64,000 nucleotides of DNA from Cyanoderma ruficeps (GCA_008694505.1 VZDJ01007749.1:1222712-1286711), one strand, 5' to 3'; numbered from the stretch's first letter, positions 25,240 through 38,000 are shown. The notes: generated by a model not told the origin, from the sequence alone. Numbers and translations: made by a program.

Positions 25240-26120
25240 ACGTCGAGTGGTCTGGGGTCCATTTGAGAGACAACGAACACTCACACAGAGCCCTCGTTTC
25301 GCTCCCTCCTGGCTTCAGAGTGGAGGCAAAGACCCTTTAGATTCTCTCTGGGCTGCCAAGAGAGTTGTCTGGGGCAGGTTTTTCAAGCCCCCACACTGAA
25401 AGGCAGAGACTCTCATTTGGGCTTTGGAGAATTTCATAAAACCTTTTTGGCCACTGCTGCCATGGCAACTGTTCCTGGACTACAAGAAGATATTTTCGTT
25501 GGACATTTTTGCTACTGCCACTTGAGATAGCTATACTGGGATGTCAGAGTCTTCTTGGGAGAGCTATGCTGGGGTATAAGACTCTTCCTACACAAATTTT
25601 TTAGCTATTGCCCCAGTTCCAGCCACCATTGCCAATGGCAGTGCCATCACTTGGAGAGCCCCTGTCAGGTGATGTGGAGCAGGTAGCCCAGCAGCATTGA
25701 CCCTTGTTTTTCGACAAAAAAATAGTTCTTCCAGGTTTTCAATTTTGCCCTGTTGTTTCCTAGGTGAAGAGGAGGTTCTGTTACTGCAGAGGCTCAGTTG
25801 ATCTGTTGTGTTTCCTTTGGCTTCTCTCTCCACCAGATAGTTTGGAGAAGGTTTCTCCACCATTTTGTGTTTGGTTTCTACAGAGGCCAGCATCTTATTT
25901 TCTTCATTCCCAGGGAGTCCATGGGATTCAGGGCCTTTGTATCTGGTGCTCATTACTGTTATCTTGGTTGTTGTCTTTTGTTCCTTAGTAAACTCTTTTT
26001 TTCCCACTTAGGTCTTTTTTCAGTTGTGTCTCCTTATTGGTGAAAGAGGAGTGGTTAAAACTAAAAGGAGTTAGCTCATATTGGAATCTCTCCTCCATAT
26101 AATTGTCTTAAAATAAAACA
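25240..26120 (+). mobile_element. LTR of passerine endogenous retrovirus (LTR-A)
   Basis: Plus-strand LTR, about 880 bases, with an uncertain left edge. It contains blocks I recognise from a passerine LTR family: GCTGCCATGGCAACTG near 25457, CATTGACCCTTGTTTTTCGAC near 25697, GATAGTTTGGAGAAGGTTTC near 25838, TACAGAGGCCAGCA near 25880, and a 3' end with TTGTCTTAAA followed by a degraded ACA at 26120. The 3' terminus is homologous to that of the fragment ending at 63768, which keeps the expected TTGTCTTAAACCAAGACA. No TG start and no target duplication could be located, and no gag or pol lies beside it, so it is a degraded solo LTR or a truncated end. Frames of 139 codons or fewer inside it are incidental. 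Confidence 0.82.
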
Positions 26121-26779
26121 ATCTTGCTTGTTTGGGCCAGCCTAATACTTGGGATATAGAAGCTGGGATGAAGACTCATGCTTTCCTAGCCAGAGGCCAC
26201 TTTGGAAACAGAACCTCCTGTCACGTTCCATAATACATTAGCCATTGCTTGACTGTTAAAAAAAGAGGTACCAATTGCTGCCTTCTTCCTTGCTAAGCAG
26301 TTGGTTGAAGATCTCATCACTGAACATCCAGAAGTACACAAAGGTACATAACTTTTACCTTGGTTCTTCATGAATTCATTGGAGACCTTGGCATTTTCTT
26401 GTCCAGTGCTTTAGTGTCCTTGATCCCCTGTAAGAAGGGCCTCATTTTTGCCACAGACACAGGCATCTAATTCAGCTTGGCTGTGACACCCTGCTGCTGC
26501 AATAATTGTCTTATTTTTAAGTGTTGAATTCTGCCGCAGGTGTCTTTCTTCACTGGCTGGAAATCAACCCAGAAATGTTTAATTTAAAGGGCTGACTGCT
26601 GTCAGCAGGACCTCCTAATTCAGAGTTGCCAGGGAGAGTCACCATGAAAATAAACCATGTTCCAAACAAGGCTGCCATCATCAGCCAGGGGCTTGACAGC
26701 CCAGATAAATAAAAGAAGAATTATTTCTGCCTTAACTATGTTAGTAGGCTGAGCCTAAGTCAAGGACCACAAGGCACCC
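26121..26779. other. spacer between two LTRs
   Basis: About 660 bases lie between LTR-A and LTR-B. No retroviral internal region (primer-binding site, gag, polypurine tract) is recognised, so the two LTRs do not appear to bound one provirus; their sequences are also unrelated. It may include the diverged 5' edge of LTR-B. Confidence 0.5.
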
Positions 26780-27823
26780 CACAGATGAGAATTTTCTCAA
26801 GAGACAACTCTTCTTCCAGCTCATAGTGTCCTCATGATGTCCATATCCAGCAGAATCAATCCCTGGTGGCTCCAAGGTCAATGTGCCACTGGTCAAGACT
26901 GGGTCAATTAGAAATGGTGGTAACACCTCTGTGATAACAGATTTAAGAAGAAAACGAAATTGTTGGACAATTGTAACACCAGCCAAAGAAAAGCAGGGTG
27001 AGTGAGAACATGGGAGTGGAACAGCTCTGGAGACACCCAGGTCAGTGGAGAGGTCAGGGAAGGAGGTGCTTTGGATGCCAGAGCTGAGATTCCTCTGCAG
27101 CTCGTGGTGCAGCCCATGGTGAGGCAGCTGGGCCCCTGGAGCCCACGAAGGACCACGGGAATGCGGAGATCCACCTGGAGCCCATGGGGGAGACCCACGC
27201 TGGAGCAGGTGGATGCCTGGGTGATCCAATGGCAGGCCTGTGGTGGAACAAACTCCTGACAGGGCCTGCAGACCCATGGGGAGGGGAACTCGCACTGCAA
27301 CGGAATTCCTTGTAGGACTTGTGACCACATGGGGGACCCACACTGGAACAGCCTGTCCCTGAAGGACTGTACCCTGTGGAAGAGTGACCCACATTGCAGC
27401 AGTTTGCAGAGAATTTCCCTGACGATGAAGTCATATGGCAGCAGTTTACAAGGAACTCTTACTGGTGGGATGGACTCACACTGGAGAATTTCCTGGAGAA
27501 CTGATCAAAACCCCAATTCCACCTCCCTGTACCACTGGGGTAGGAAGTAGAGCTGAGCAGGAGGGAGAAGTGGGGGGAAGGTGCTTTTAAGGTCTGTTTT
27601 TACTTGTCATTATTCTGCTTCAATGTTGCTAGCAATGAATTCAATCAATATCTCTAATTTGAGCCTGTTTTGCCTGAGATGGTATCTGGTGAGTGGGCTC
27701 TATGTCCTTATCTCAAGCCATAAATCTTTTGTTATATTTTCTTCTCTCTTCTGTCTGGCTGTGGAGGGGACTGATATAGAGGTTTTGGTGCATGTCTGGG
27801 ATCCAATCAGGGTCAACCCACTA
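26780..27823 (+). mobile_element. LTR of passerine endogenous retrovirus with internal tandem units (LTR-B)
   Basis: Plus-strand LTR, about 1.04 kb, of a family I recognise from passerine genomes. It has a U3 block ending GGTGGTAACACCTCTGTGAT near 26920 and a weak TATA-like ATTTAAG at 26941. A GC-richer middle follows, made of degenerate 60-80 bp units, each carrying a GACCCAC(A/G)CTGGAGCAG-like core (27178-27209, 27321-27352, 27371-27402, 27461-27488). The 3' part has GCCTGTTTTGCC and ends GGGTCAACCCACTACA. Where an AATAAA is expected there is AATGAA (27634-27639). The left edge is uncertain and no internal retroviral genes are attached. An open minus-strand frame of 217 codons arises from the tandem units and is not a gene. 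ERVL-like assignment is tentative. Confidence 0.85.
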
Positions 27824-30800
27824 CAATCATTTATCTGACTTTCATGTAAATAAATGTTTTAGTGTATGAGAGATCTAATCAAATCATATTACATGCACAC
27901 TCTTCATTAGTCCTTCAATAAGAACCTATAAAAACTATTAAGAGTTATTGCCATGCAAATAATTTGTATTTTCAAAGTGATTTTCCCTTGATGATGTTTT
28001 CTAGTACTACAACAAACAAAGTTTATCTAGGATCCCATACCTGAAATAAGAAATTTGAAAAGAGTCAAGCTTGTTCTATTTCTGCTGACTTCAGTGAAGT
28101 TCTGCAGAGATGAAATTTCATTCTTCTTCTTGCTTAAATACTGCAACTGTGTTGCTTTAACAAAACCATAAAAATATAAAACCAAGGTAGCATTATTACA
28201 ATCATATAAATAATAGAAACAATGTTGAAATTAACTCCATTTAATGAAGTTTTTATCAGCCGTTGCAACATTTTATTCTCCCAGCCATCATTGAATTTTT
28301 TATCTGGAGAGGTATCACCATACCAGTAGACAAATAATTCTGTGCAATATCTACTGTTCAGGAAAATTATCTGTATTGCAACATAATTATCTCAGATGAC
28401 ATACTGACTGACTCCTAATTACAACAGATAGAGCTAATTACTTTGGTTCATCCTGTAAATAGCTCAGCATGTATCTTTATGAGAATTCAGTAATGACACA
28501 TTGCTCAGTGGGATGGAATATGGAAATTTATTCCCAAGTTTTTTATGCATTAAATTTTTATTTTTTAATGTGTGTATAAGTTTTCCTTCAAACAAAGAGT
28601 ATTCAGGGGCATTCAAGTGGTACAAACCTGCATGGTTGGATTTTTTGGACAGTGTTCTCAACACCTCGACAGAAACTGAACCCCAAAGTCACATCTGCCA
28701 GCACACTCCCTCAAACCAGCTTGCTTTCTCTGACAGGGACAACAAAAATGAGGAGTCACCTGTCCACTGCAAATGGATATGTTATGTACAAACCGATCCA
28801 TGCTGTTCCTCCTTGAGCTTTCCCCATGGAAAACCAGTGGTAGGCAAAAACTCCGTAGTGCTTCTGTTACCTGCCTGCAGAAGTGAGGCATGAGTAGGAA
28901 ACTGATATGGTAGATACAGAGCAAGTACCCCGAATGCAATCAAAATTCAGTGAAAAGTGGTGGAAAACCAAGCCTACTTTAAAAAAATCCCATCTGCATT
29001 GTTTAGACCCTCCATCTAGCCACAGTCTCTCAGCAGAAAGATATGCAACAGGACACAACAAATGTGCACCTTTCTATTCTGCCAAAATACTCTTTTTTAA
29101 ATGATTTTGTACTAATTTGTCCTCAAAAAGTAGTAATGTAAAAAAGTATCACAATATAATTTTAATTAAGTACATTTAAATAGTTTAATCAGAATACTTG
29201 ACGTTGGTGATATTATTTATGTATATTTATGTATAATATATTCTGTATATAATTGTAGCAATGGGGAACAAAGACACTGACCCTCTTGTGCATCAGAAGG
29301 AAATAACAATAAAGTTATTGTAGAAGTTACCCCCCTTTTATACCTTTAATCTCAACCAGACAAAACCCAAACATGACAGGAGAAGAGCACCCATCCGGTG
29401 GTCAGCTGCGGTTTTCTATCCACAAGTCAAAACCATCTCTCACCCTCCAACTGACCTCCAACTCTCCAACCTTCCTACAGGGCTTTCTGGTAAACATAAG
29501 CTTTGATAACTTTAAAAATTGTAACCTCATATCCTACATATAATGTTATATATTAGCATTATAACTTATGTAGTTGATGGAGTAAGAGACTATAATGACT
29601 TCAGAATATTTTTTTTATTCTGAGTCCTCACAGGAATTTTAAATTCAGCTATTGAACTTCACACATTTGTACTTTAGATAAAAGCCCTACAAGTATTCAT
29701 TGACCAGTTTAAAGTCTATAGAATTACTTTTTTTTCTTCCTTGATATGTTTTCAAAGAAGCAGTCCAACAGTCTATTTAGATTCCACACTTTTTGGTTCC
29801 AGTGGAACCAACAGGTCTTGAACAGTCTCACCCGATGTCAAGAAAAAACATAATAATAAAAATGTATTTCTCACATATACAATTTTGTCTTTGTCAATTC
29901 TAGGTTGAATAATTTATTTTGAAATATAGTGTGGGGTGGGGCTTTTTTATTTGTTTCTTTAATTGAAAACAAATCAAACTTTATCTCTTCTTTGAATTTT
30001 ACTCAAGCCAGCAAAGATGACCGAAGCATGACTTTAGTATTTTCCTTTGTACTAAATATTGGCTACCAAGAAAGCCAGTTAATCTTTTCTGTATAAACTT
30101 ATCTGGAAGGTATTTCTAAATAAGTGCTACTATTCACCTGGTTTCCAAGAAATCCAAAGCATTTAGCTTATTAGTAGTACATTAGTCCAAATATCTTGAC
30201 CAATTTAACATCTTGGTGTTTATTCTTTTCTTATTGTAGACTGGACACAGTCCTTACTTCTTGTCCAGGTCCTGTTACCTGCTGCCAAAAGAACTGATTT
30301 ACATCTGCAGAACCAGCTGTGCTTCTCTGGGAAGGAAAAAAAAAATTAAAAAAAAGGGGGGGGCAATTTGGAAAATTCTTTATATACTTTAGGGCAAATA
30401 ACAAAATAACAATACATAAATTGAACACATTTTGAAAGAGCTTCTCAGGTGGTACACATGATGAGGTTGCTTCAGAGAAATATGGAGACAGGCTGTATAA
30501 ATCTTCAGGCACCTGCCTCAGTAATATCTCTGGGGTTAAAGATTTATTCTGTTTCAGTGTAAAAGGGGAAAAAAACCTACCTTTGATAGAGCACCTGGAA
30601 AAGAGGCTGCGACTCTCCCTAAATTAGAGTTCTATTTTTGTAATTGCCCCACTCCTTTCTGTAATTAATTAGACTATTAAAGATGTTGTCTCAGATTTAG
30701 ATGTACACAGCTGTGGCTTCAAAGCATTTTTAAAACCAGGAATGGTACAAGCTTTTAAATCTCACTTTAAATTTTATGTGTCTTCATATTCATATAGACA

Positions 30801-31400
30801 TATGTAAAACCTTCCTACATAGTCATTAAAAATACCATTTCTTGCTCAGGAAGTTCTTGATCAAGGATTGCTTGATGTTGGAGAATATTCTGAGAAAGAG
30901 TAATGAATGAATATATGGATAAACATTCTTACCCTGCTTTTCCTGTCAGAGATGTCATTGAAATCCAGCAACTGCAACGTCATTTGCATTTAGATGATCA
31001 TGTTTTGACACAGACTTTCAAAGTCAGAGCAAAAAATGATTCCTGAAGTACTTCTGCAATATCAGAGGACAGTAGTATGTATGTCTCAGTGTTCTTTACT
31101 TCAGTAAATATTAAACCTTTGTCAATCAAAACACAAATTGCCACAGGCGGCATCTGCTGTGGCAGCTTTAAGCAGTGCTTTTCCAATATTTGATCATTGG
31201 CAACCTTCAGAAATTTATCAAAATCTATTCTGATATTAAATTAAAAATTTAAGTAATGGGGGCTTGCATTTGTCTTGAAGATTGTTTACCATCATTTTGG
31301 TGTAAATTTAGAGAGTGTTTAAAGTTTAACACATCATTTATAAACAGCAAATTGCCAAGGATCAAGGCTTGACATGAATGCAAAATAAAAAGAATCCGTA
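27824..31400. other. unique AT-rich non-coding DNA
   Basis: No gene or transposon is recognised. The 28230-28480 stretch carries several TAATTA and TTATC words and could be regulatory. A frame open on both strands near 28501-28939 (up to 130 codons) lacks any known domain. A junction of A-rich and G-rich runs (A runs then eight G) sits at 30336-30363. Confidence 0.5.
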
Positions 31401-31540
31401 CCATTGAATCATTGAATCATAGAATGGTTTGGATTGGAAGTGACCTTAAAGACCATTGAGTTCCAACAACCCTGCCATTGCCAGAGACACCATCCACTAG
31501 AACAGGTTGCTCAGACCTACATCCAAAATCCTGGAAGTGA
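31401..31540 (-). mobile_element. short CR1 LINE 3' tail
   Basis: Minus-strand CR1 3' end of about 140 bases. The plus strand opens with two GAATCATTGAATC-type octamer variants and ATAGAATGG, then GTTTGGATTGGAAG, CTTAAAGACCATTGAGTTCCAACAACCC split around 31445-31472, and the CCACTAGAACAGGTTGCTCAGA block near 31494. The octamer array is slightly longer than in the other copies. Relative intactness of these blocks suggests this is one of the younger CR1 insertions in the window. It is strongly 5'-truncated. Confidence 0.93.
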
Positions 31541-34500
31541 TAGATATTCTGATTTCAGAATATTAATGCCCAAATAAATTGTTAAAATCAACAGTGTGTA
31601 GTTTCTTTGGGATGTCACCTCACCTTTATGACTCCACTTAGTAAATGACAACTCATTAAGTTTACTATCTCTGAGTCTTACCTTATGAGGTATTTTTCAT
31701 GTCTTGAAGTATTACTAAATGAGAATGGTTTTATAGTTTGATTTATTCGTGTAAAGTTAGCGAAGTTAAAAATCACATTGAAAAATATGTTTACATAAAG
31801 ACTGTAATACCACCATATAAGAAATATATGTTTTAAAAATATAGGAAAGAGTTAAAATTTAATCAAATTAGGCACCACCCTTCAAGCACAGAAGCAAATG
31901 CAAATGGAAATTAGTCCTGGACAGCCAGAGTTGAGTAAGAATTAAGATTAGGATGTTACCAGGTTTCTGGTGGAAGGTTTTTACTAAAGAAACATTTTTT
32001 TCCACTCAGGTTGGTGACATGATGTTGTTGATCTTTGAAATGGTTTTACTTTAATATTTATGATGACATTTTGTTTTAGTTTATATTTTCTAATTATTTC
32101 AGAATGGCACATGAAAAGGAAAAAAATAAAGCAACCATGGCATTTTATTTAGGAAGTAATCAATTCCTGACTGTTAGAAATTGACAGGCAGATTACTAGC
32201 AAATTATTTTAATTATCAATAATTATAACTATTTTAGAGGTTTACATCACCAGAGGGCTGCCTGATTTTTATAATGGGAGAAACTGTTAGTATTTTCTGT
32301 CTTTTCTCAATATGGAAAAAAGAAGTAATGCAAATTATGTATGATAAAAGCCACCTCAATTTGTCTGTATTTTGACATGTACATGTCAACCATTTAGACT
32401 TCTTGCATGTTCTTTCAGCTCTGATGACCAGCCTAACCCTTATTTATTTCTACCACCATTACCTCCACAAGCTCTTGTGAAGTGTTAAGACCTCTTTGTA
32501 CAAAAAAAGGAAGAAGAAAGGAGAAGGAACAAAACAGCCTCATTCAGATTTATAAATATTTTTGTCCTAATATTGTAAGTTTAAAAAGTGCCCATGACAG
32601 CTTTTAGAGCCTTGGTGGAGACCCAGCCTCTGACTGTAGTGATCTAGACTAGTTCAGCTACTGTTACTGATGCCAGTAAATCAACCAAGGACAGGATGTG
32701 TTGCATGAAACACTGGGAGAATTTTGTTTTGCAGTAATAAACTTGAGGACAGTCAGATAAAGATGGCATATAAGCCATAATTTAACTTACATTAATACAG
32801 TCTAGATTTCAAAAGCGTGGTGTCTTCCTGGTGTGGCCTCCCAGGGGAAGGCACAAAGAGGTATAAGAAAGATGCAGGCAAGTGATTTCCCAATGCATCA
32901 TTATGATGTCTCCTATGGTATCGCAAAGGATTTACATGTGGTTTCCTCATTTTTCTTACAAGGTCTTCTGGGAAGCAAATTAAATCATGCTGCTTCTACT
33001 CCTTTGTGCCATTTTTCTTTTCTTGGGGGTCACCATTAGGTAGGAAATGATTATCTGGTAAGACCGTGAGACCTTGCCTGGTGAGGTTGACATCAAGTGA
33101 AGCACAGGTATCTCTGCTGCAGACACTTCCAGCTAGGAAGCACTTGGAGAGCCAAGATTCTTTGCTCCTGACACAGACTATACCAATAGCCAATACTGGA
33201 GGACGATGCATAATTGGACAAATTACTGTCTTTCTGTCTGATTTCAGAAAGTCCCCAAAGAAGACCATACTTTCTCTATTATATTTATCACTTGAAACTA
33301 TTTCAGTCATTAACTTCAACCTTTAACTCTGCAATTTACCCACAAAAATCTAACCTGAGCATGAGAATAAATGCAGTGTATATTCAAAATTCTATTTTCT
33401 TGCTTGTGTCAGTAGAAATTTGAATTCACATTAATATCTAGAGTCATGAATTTGCATTTTACTTATGGCTATTTTCTGGTATCAAAGTCTTTGGGAAGTG
33501 GCAGAATAATCGTCTCTCATGTCAAAATGCCTCCTATCATCAGCCTTGACCTTCCTCCTGGGTGCTTGACTTTACAATAACGGAGTATTTTCATTCATAT
33601 CTATTTCTGCTGAGCACAAGGCTTTATTTTGCTTTTGGTTTCAAGAAAAAAAAAAGGCGGGGGGGCATGTTGGGGGATGGAGAGATGGAGATTAGTCATT
33701 AATTGCTGATCCCCAAGAATCTGAAGAAAAACTGTTTCATTCAATATGCAATTGGGAGTAGTGATAAAGTACAAAATATAACTGCATCCTCCGAGATATA
33801 ATATGGGACATTTATTAAGAGAAACTTAGCAGGAAAGGCTGACAAATACATATTGCTTTATGATTGCTTGTGCCTTTGTTCTTCATTTGTCCTTCTCTAA
33901 TACTTCTTATCCTCTGTTGAGAATTTTTTCTAATATTTTGGTACACAGTAAGACCAGGAAGGTTCATAAACATCTAAGATTAATCTCAGCCTTGCTTTTT
34001 TGCTATCTTCTTTGGAAAAGCAAATGCAGATAAAGCCTTCAGCTGATGTGACAGTAGGCCGGTAGAGAGTAGTTCCACAGGAAAACATGATCAACAATGA
34101 GTAATGGATCTGTAATCATCAACCAGCCAGCGTATCAGTGGTAGTCAGAAGAGCACAGAAAACAAAGATAAACCATCAGAAAATATAGACTCTAAGGGAT
34201 GGCTTAAAATCCTAAGGAGGCAGCTGACTTTAAAAAATTTTGATAGTTAACTCAGTGAGAAATCCTAAGCAAATACAGTAAAGTCTTTTGACTTGATCCT
34301 TCAAGTGGTAATTTAGACCTATATGTTATTCTTCAAATGCATTTTTTTGTACTTGTCTTTGAGTTATAGTCCAAAGATGTTCCCATTCTACATTTCCATT
34401 AGCCTTGATAAAGAAAACTTGAGAACATTTTCTTCTTTAGTCACCAATTTACAGAGTGCTGGCCCTGGAGCAGAATACAGATTCTGCTCCAAACTGTCAG

Positions 34501-34559
34501 GTAAGATTTCCAGAGCAGGTGTCATTGACTCACACTGACAACATATGGCCAGACAAAAC
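31541..34559. other. unique AT-rich non-coding DNA
   Basis: No gene or transposon is recognised. A perfect 18-base palindrome lies at 32372-32389, and an A run followed by a G-rich run is at 33645-33680. Frames of up to 107 codons (32996-33319, minus) show no domain. Confidence 0.5.
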
Positions 34560-34620
34560 TGATGCCTAGGGAGACTACCTAGAACAGAGGCTGGACAGTG
34601 TTAAAGGAATAAAGCAGGGA

Positions 34621-34626
34621 TTTATT
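34621..34626 (-). terminator. LTR poly(A) signal
   Basis: AATAAA on the minus strand, about 60 bases before the LTR 3' end, in the expected R region. Confidence 0.6.
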
Positions 34627-34715
34627 AAAAAGGCTTTCAAAGGATACACCTTGGGCAGTACAAAAGCCTGGACGAGGTTACACCCAAGATGGACAACGGG
34701 GCACATGTTTTCACA

Positions 34716-34723
34716 CTTTTATA
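34716..34723 (-). promoter_or_regulatory. LTR TATA box
   Basis: TATAAAAG on the minus strand within the U3 portion of the LTR, about 90 bases upstream of the poly(A) signal. It would have served as the retroviral promoter; present activity is unknown. Confidence 0.6.
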
Positions 34724-35035
34724 AGTTTAGTTCTTTTGGAGTTAATCATCCAATTACAGCTTCAGGTAATGAAGTTGCATTCTCCCAGTTTTCCTCCACC
34801 CAATTTGCTTTTGTTTGTACTTTTTGGGGTTGAAGATGGAATGGTGTCTTGGTTCTTGGGCTGGAAAAGGATTGTTTTGTTTAACTAAACTGTGAAGAGA
34901 ACTTGCTGACACTATATATGAAGTTCCGAGTTACATACTAATGCAGTAGAGAATATGAAAACTATGAGAACTAAAACTTAAGCCATAAAAACTTGGCTTT
35001 AAGGTGTCAAGGGAGTAGAAATGGGCTAAATATCA

Positions 35036-38000
35036 AACTGCTGAAAATGGCACTCGTGTGCCTTACGAAATGTAATCATATCTATTGAATTGTTTGTCCA
35101 ATAAGTCTGGATCTTTGTAAAAGATATATTTTTTATCAGTCCATCAAGCCAAGGATATTGCCAAACCTGTATAGAAATGGCAGGCTATGGCAAGAGACCT
35201 TTCAGTAAGATTCCTGTGAATGCTTAGTGACATTCTCCCCGCAGTACTTCTGCCACACGTTGGAGGAACTCCATTGTGTCTGAATTTTCCCTTCCTTTGT
35301 CTTTCTTCGGTGACAGAAGTCCTCCAAAATACCTCATGAGGCAAACCATAAATAGTGAGAATGCCTTTGAGCTGCACTGGATATTTCTTTGGCTCTTTGG
35401 TGGGAAAAGGGCATTTTAAAAGGAAAATGATAAATAATCTAATTTTTCAGGGAAAGCTTTCTAACATGATGGAACTGTAATTTTCATAATTTTTCGTATG
35501 TAATTTTTGTAGGAGGCCAAACTGGTTAGTGAAAGGAGGTGGATGGTGAGGAACTGAGTCATAGTTTCAGTTCCAGTCATAACATTTTGTAAGACAAAGG
35601 CTTCCTTTTGAGTTCTCTTCAAAATAGACTTTGTAAAATTTCTAAATAATAGAAGTGCAATGCAGAAATAACCTCTTTTCTAAGCTTCCTGGAAAATTTG
35701 CTCTTTCAGGGACAAAAAAGATTTAATAGGATTTGAAGAAAAAAAAATCAATTGTCAGCTTTAATCATAAGTGAGGTTAGTAGGAAGTGCTCCTGAGCAA
35801 CGAAGTTCTGTTATACTGCACCTCAGCATCTGAACTAAAATAATTCATTTTTCTCTTTAGCGGTTTAAAACCACACTTTCTGTAGACATGCAAGTGATAA
35901 TGTGATTTATTTTAGACAGTACTACTGTGTACTAAGAATATTTTGATTCAGGTTCTCATACATTTAAGTGCCTTCAAGGCAGACAAATACATCTTCATTA
36001 TTTCCAGCAGAAATACATCACAGAAGGTAATTTAGGCTTCTCATTTCTGTTTCAGGATATGCTTAGACCAGTTTTGAACAAGTTCTAACCATTAAACTAC
36101 AACATTTTCAGGACACTTGGAGGCAATAATAAATATAATATTTCTGATTAAAGACTACAAGATCTAAACTGCATTACTGCAGATTTCTTGGTTTTACATT
36201 GCTCCTTCAATACACCTTATTACTAGTTAAATGCTTAATAAGAACGTCATATTTCATGAACAGTGGCAAAAGGATATTAAACATTTGTTTTTCAATGAGG
36301 TATCCCTCCCAAAATTTAGGTATAATTTCATTCTGAAATGGAATATAATTTAGCCGTATTTACAATAATTTAGCATAATTTACATTCTGAAAACAGAGGA
36401 ATTCATTTGAAATTAGTGGAACCATGTTGTCAGAGAGAAAACTACTCTTCATAGTAGAAACATACATTTTTTTCAGGATACATGAGTGTGCTTAAGGGTC
36501 TTAGAAGAAGGGAATAGTTAAATTACTCTACTGTTACCCAGAACAGGTTATTAGAAAAATCTCATTTTACTGAAATACCCTACTGCTAACAGGGGGTTTT
36601 AGGTCCTAGGGGTCATGCCAATTGACCTCTACTAGATTTTTATAGGTATTTCTTATCGAATACAGCTATAAATATGAAATATTTAAATATGAAACTGATA
36701 TTGGAGACCCAGTAAATAAAAATATATGCATTTCTAAAACAATAAAATTCTCCACAAGATTCATGAAGCAAATAAGAAAGTACCAACCAGAAACACAAGT
36801 TATTCTCAATTCAAATTGAAGTGCAATCTGTTTTACTGAGAAATCTCCTGTACTAACCTCATTTCTCATCCCACTTTTGCCCTTTGTTTACTGCCTTCTT
36901 TCAGTAAAATATATTTAATTTCTGTGGCTCAAGTTCTTAAAATCATTATTTATTTTTCCTTTGTCAGACCTGCAGGTGACTGCTTTGTAGATGTGAATTA
37001 TGAAAGTTCAGCTGAGATGAAAATTTCATTGCACCAAATTTTAGCTATTTAAAATTGCTATTTTCTTTGGAGGTTTCAGAGCAGGCATCGTGGATCATCT
37101 CCACTTTAAAAATACATTATGTATTTTTCAGACTGAAGTGTAATGTTGGAGTCCCTTAATGTCAAGACCAAGGGGGAAAAATGAGGCTTTGATAGTCTTC
37201 TCTTGAAACTCAACATTTTAATACTACAAGTTTTTAAAAGTGAGTTCATATGCTATTCTGAAATGCAGAACTGTTGCCTGAAGTAAATCCCGATCCTGCA
37301 GAGGTATATTACATGCTTAGCTTTCCATGTTTTGGGACATTTTGTTGAATTCAATAACACTATTCGCTGGGCCAAACTGAATTTACAGGTAAGCCTTTGT
37401 AAATTTGTGTCTCAAAATAAATAGTTTCTTTGTGACCTTATTAATCTCTTATCCTTTTTCCAGTTTTCTTCTGTACAATAATTCTTAAATAGTCTGTTTC
37501 AGACTTGACTGGGTAGATTAGAGAGCTATGGGATATGATTCAATAGGGTTGAACAGATTTCTTTTTTCAATTAGTCCAACTCAAACAAGCATATTTTGTC
37601 ATTGAAACTGCTTTTACAAGACTACAAATTTATTACTGATGTCATATCTCCAGTGCAAGTCCACCAGCAACTGAACAGGAACAAAACACAAGTAAAATCA
37701 CTCACCAAGGATTCAATGCTTCTATATTCCTGTTCTGTTTCTCATGCTCTGTAGTTATGAACTACAACATAGTCAAAGAACGTATCAGCATAGTTGCTGG
37801 GCAGTTTTTGGAATAGTTTTATAGACAAAATCTGCCCCAGACAAATGCAGGCAGGAGTCTCCCACTGAGGTGCATCATATACAGACAGAGTATTCAATTT
37901 TGCTGTGCTAAATTTTCTGTCATGCTAAAATTTCTGTTACAAACTACAAATCTGTGCCAACAAGCTAAATCTGCTGCTCACAAGTCTTAAAACTATATTT

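Larger units (their letters stand above)
34560..35035 (-). mobile_element. LTR of endogenous retrovirus, minus strand
   Basis: A ~476-bp LTR. Read on the minus strand it starts TGATATTTAG (35035) and ends CTAGGCATCA (34560), giving TG...CA ends with a 4-base TGAT/ATCA inverted match. Orientation is set by a TATA box, TATAAAAG at 34723-34716, followed about 90 bases later by AATAAA at 34626-34621, about 60 bases from the 3' end; this is the normal U3-R-U5 order. No internal retroviral sequence is recognised on either side and no clear target duplication is visible (AAAAC left, AACTG right), so it is probably an old solo LTR. The plus strand also contains AATAAA (34609-34614), but it would lie too close to the 5' end. 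Confidence 0.82.

Noticed and set aside
26741..27394. 217-codon minus-strand open frame
   Set aside because: It lies inside LTR-B and is antisense to it. Its length comes from the GC-richer tandem units, and no domain is present.
34609..34614. Plus-strand AATAAA as evidence for a plus-strand LTR
   Set aside because: It would lie only about 50 bases from the LTR 5' end. The TATA box and AATAAA on the minus strand give a consistent U3-R-U5 order.
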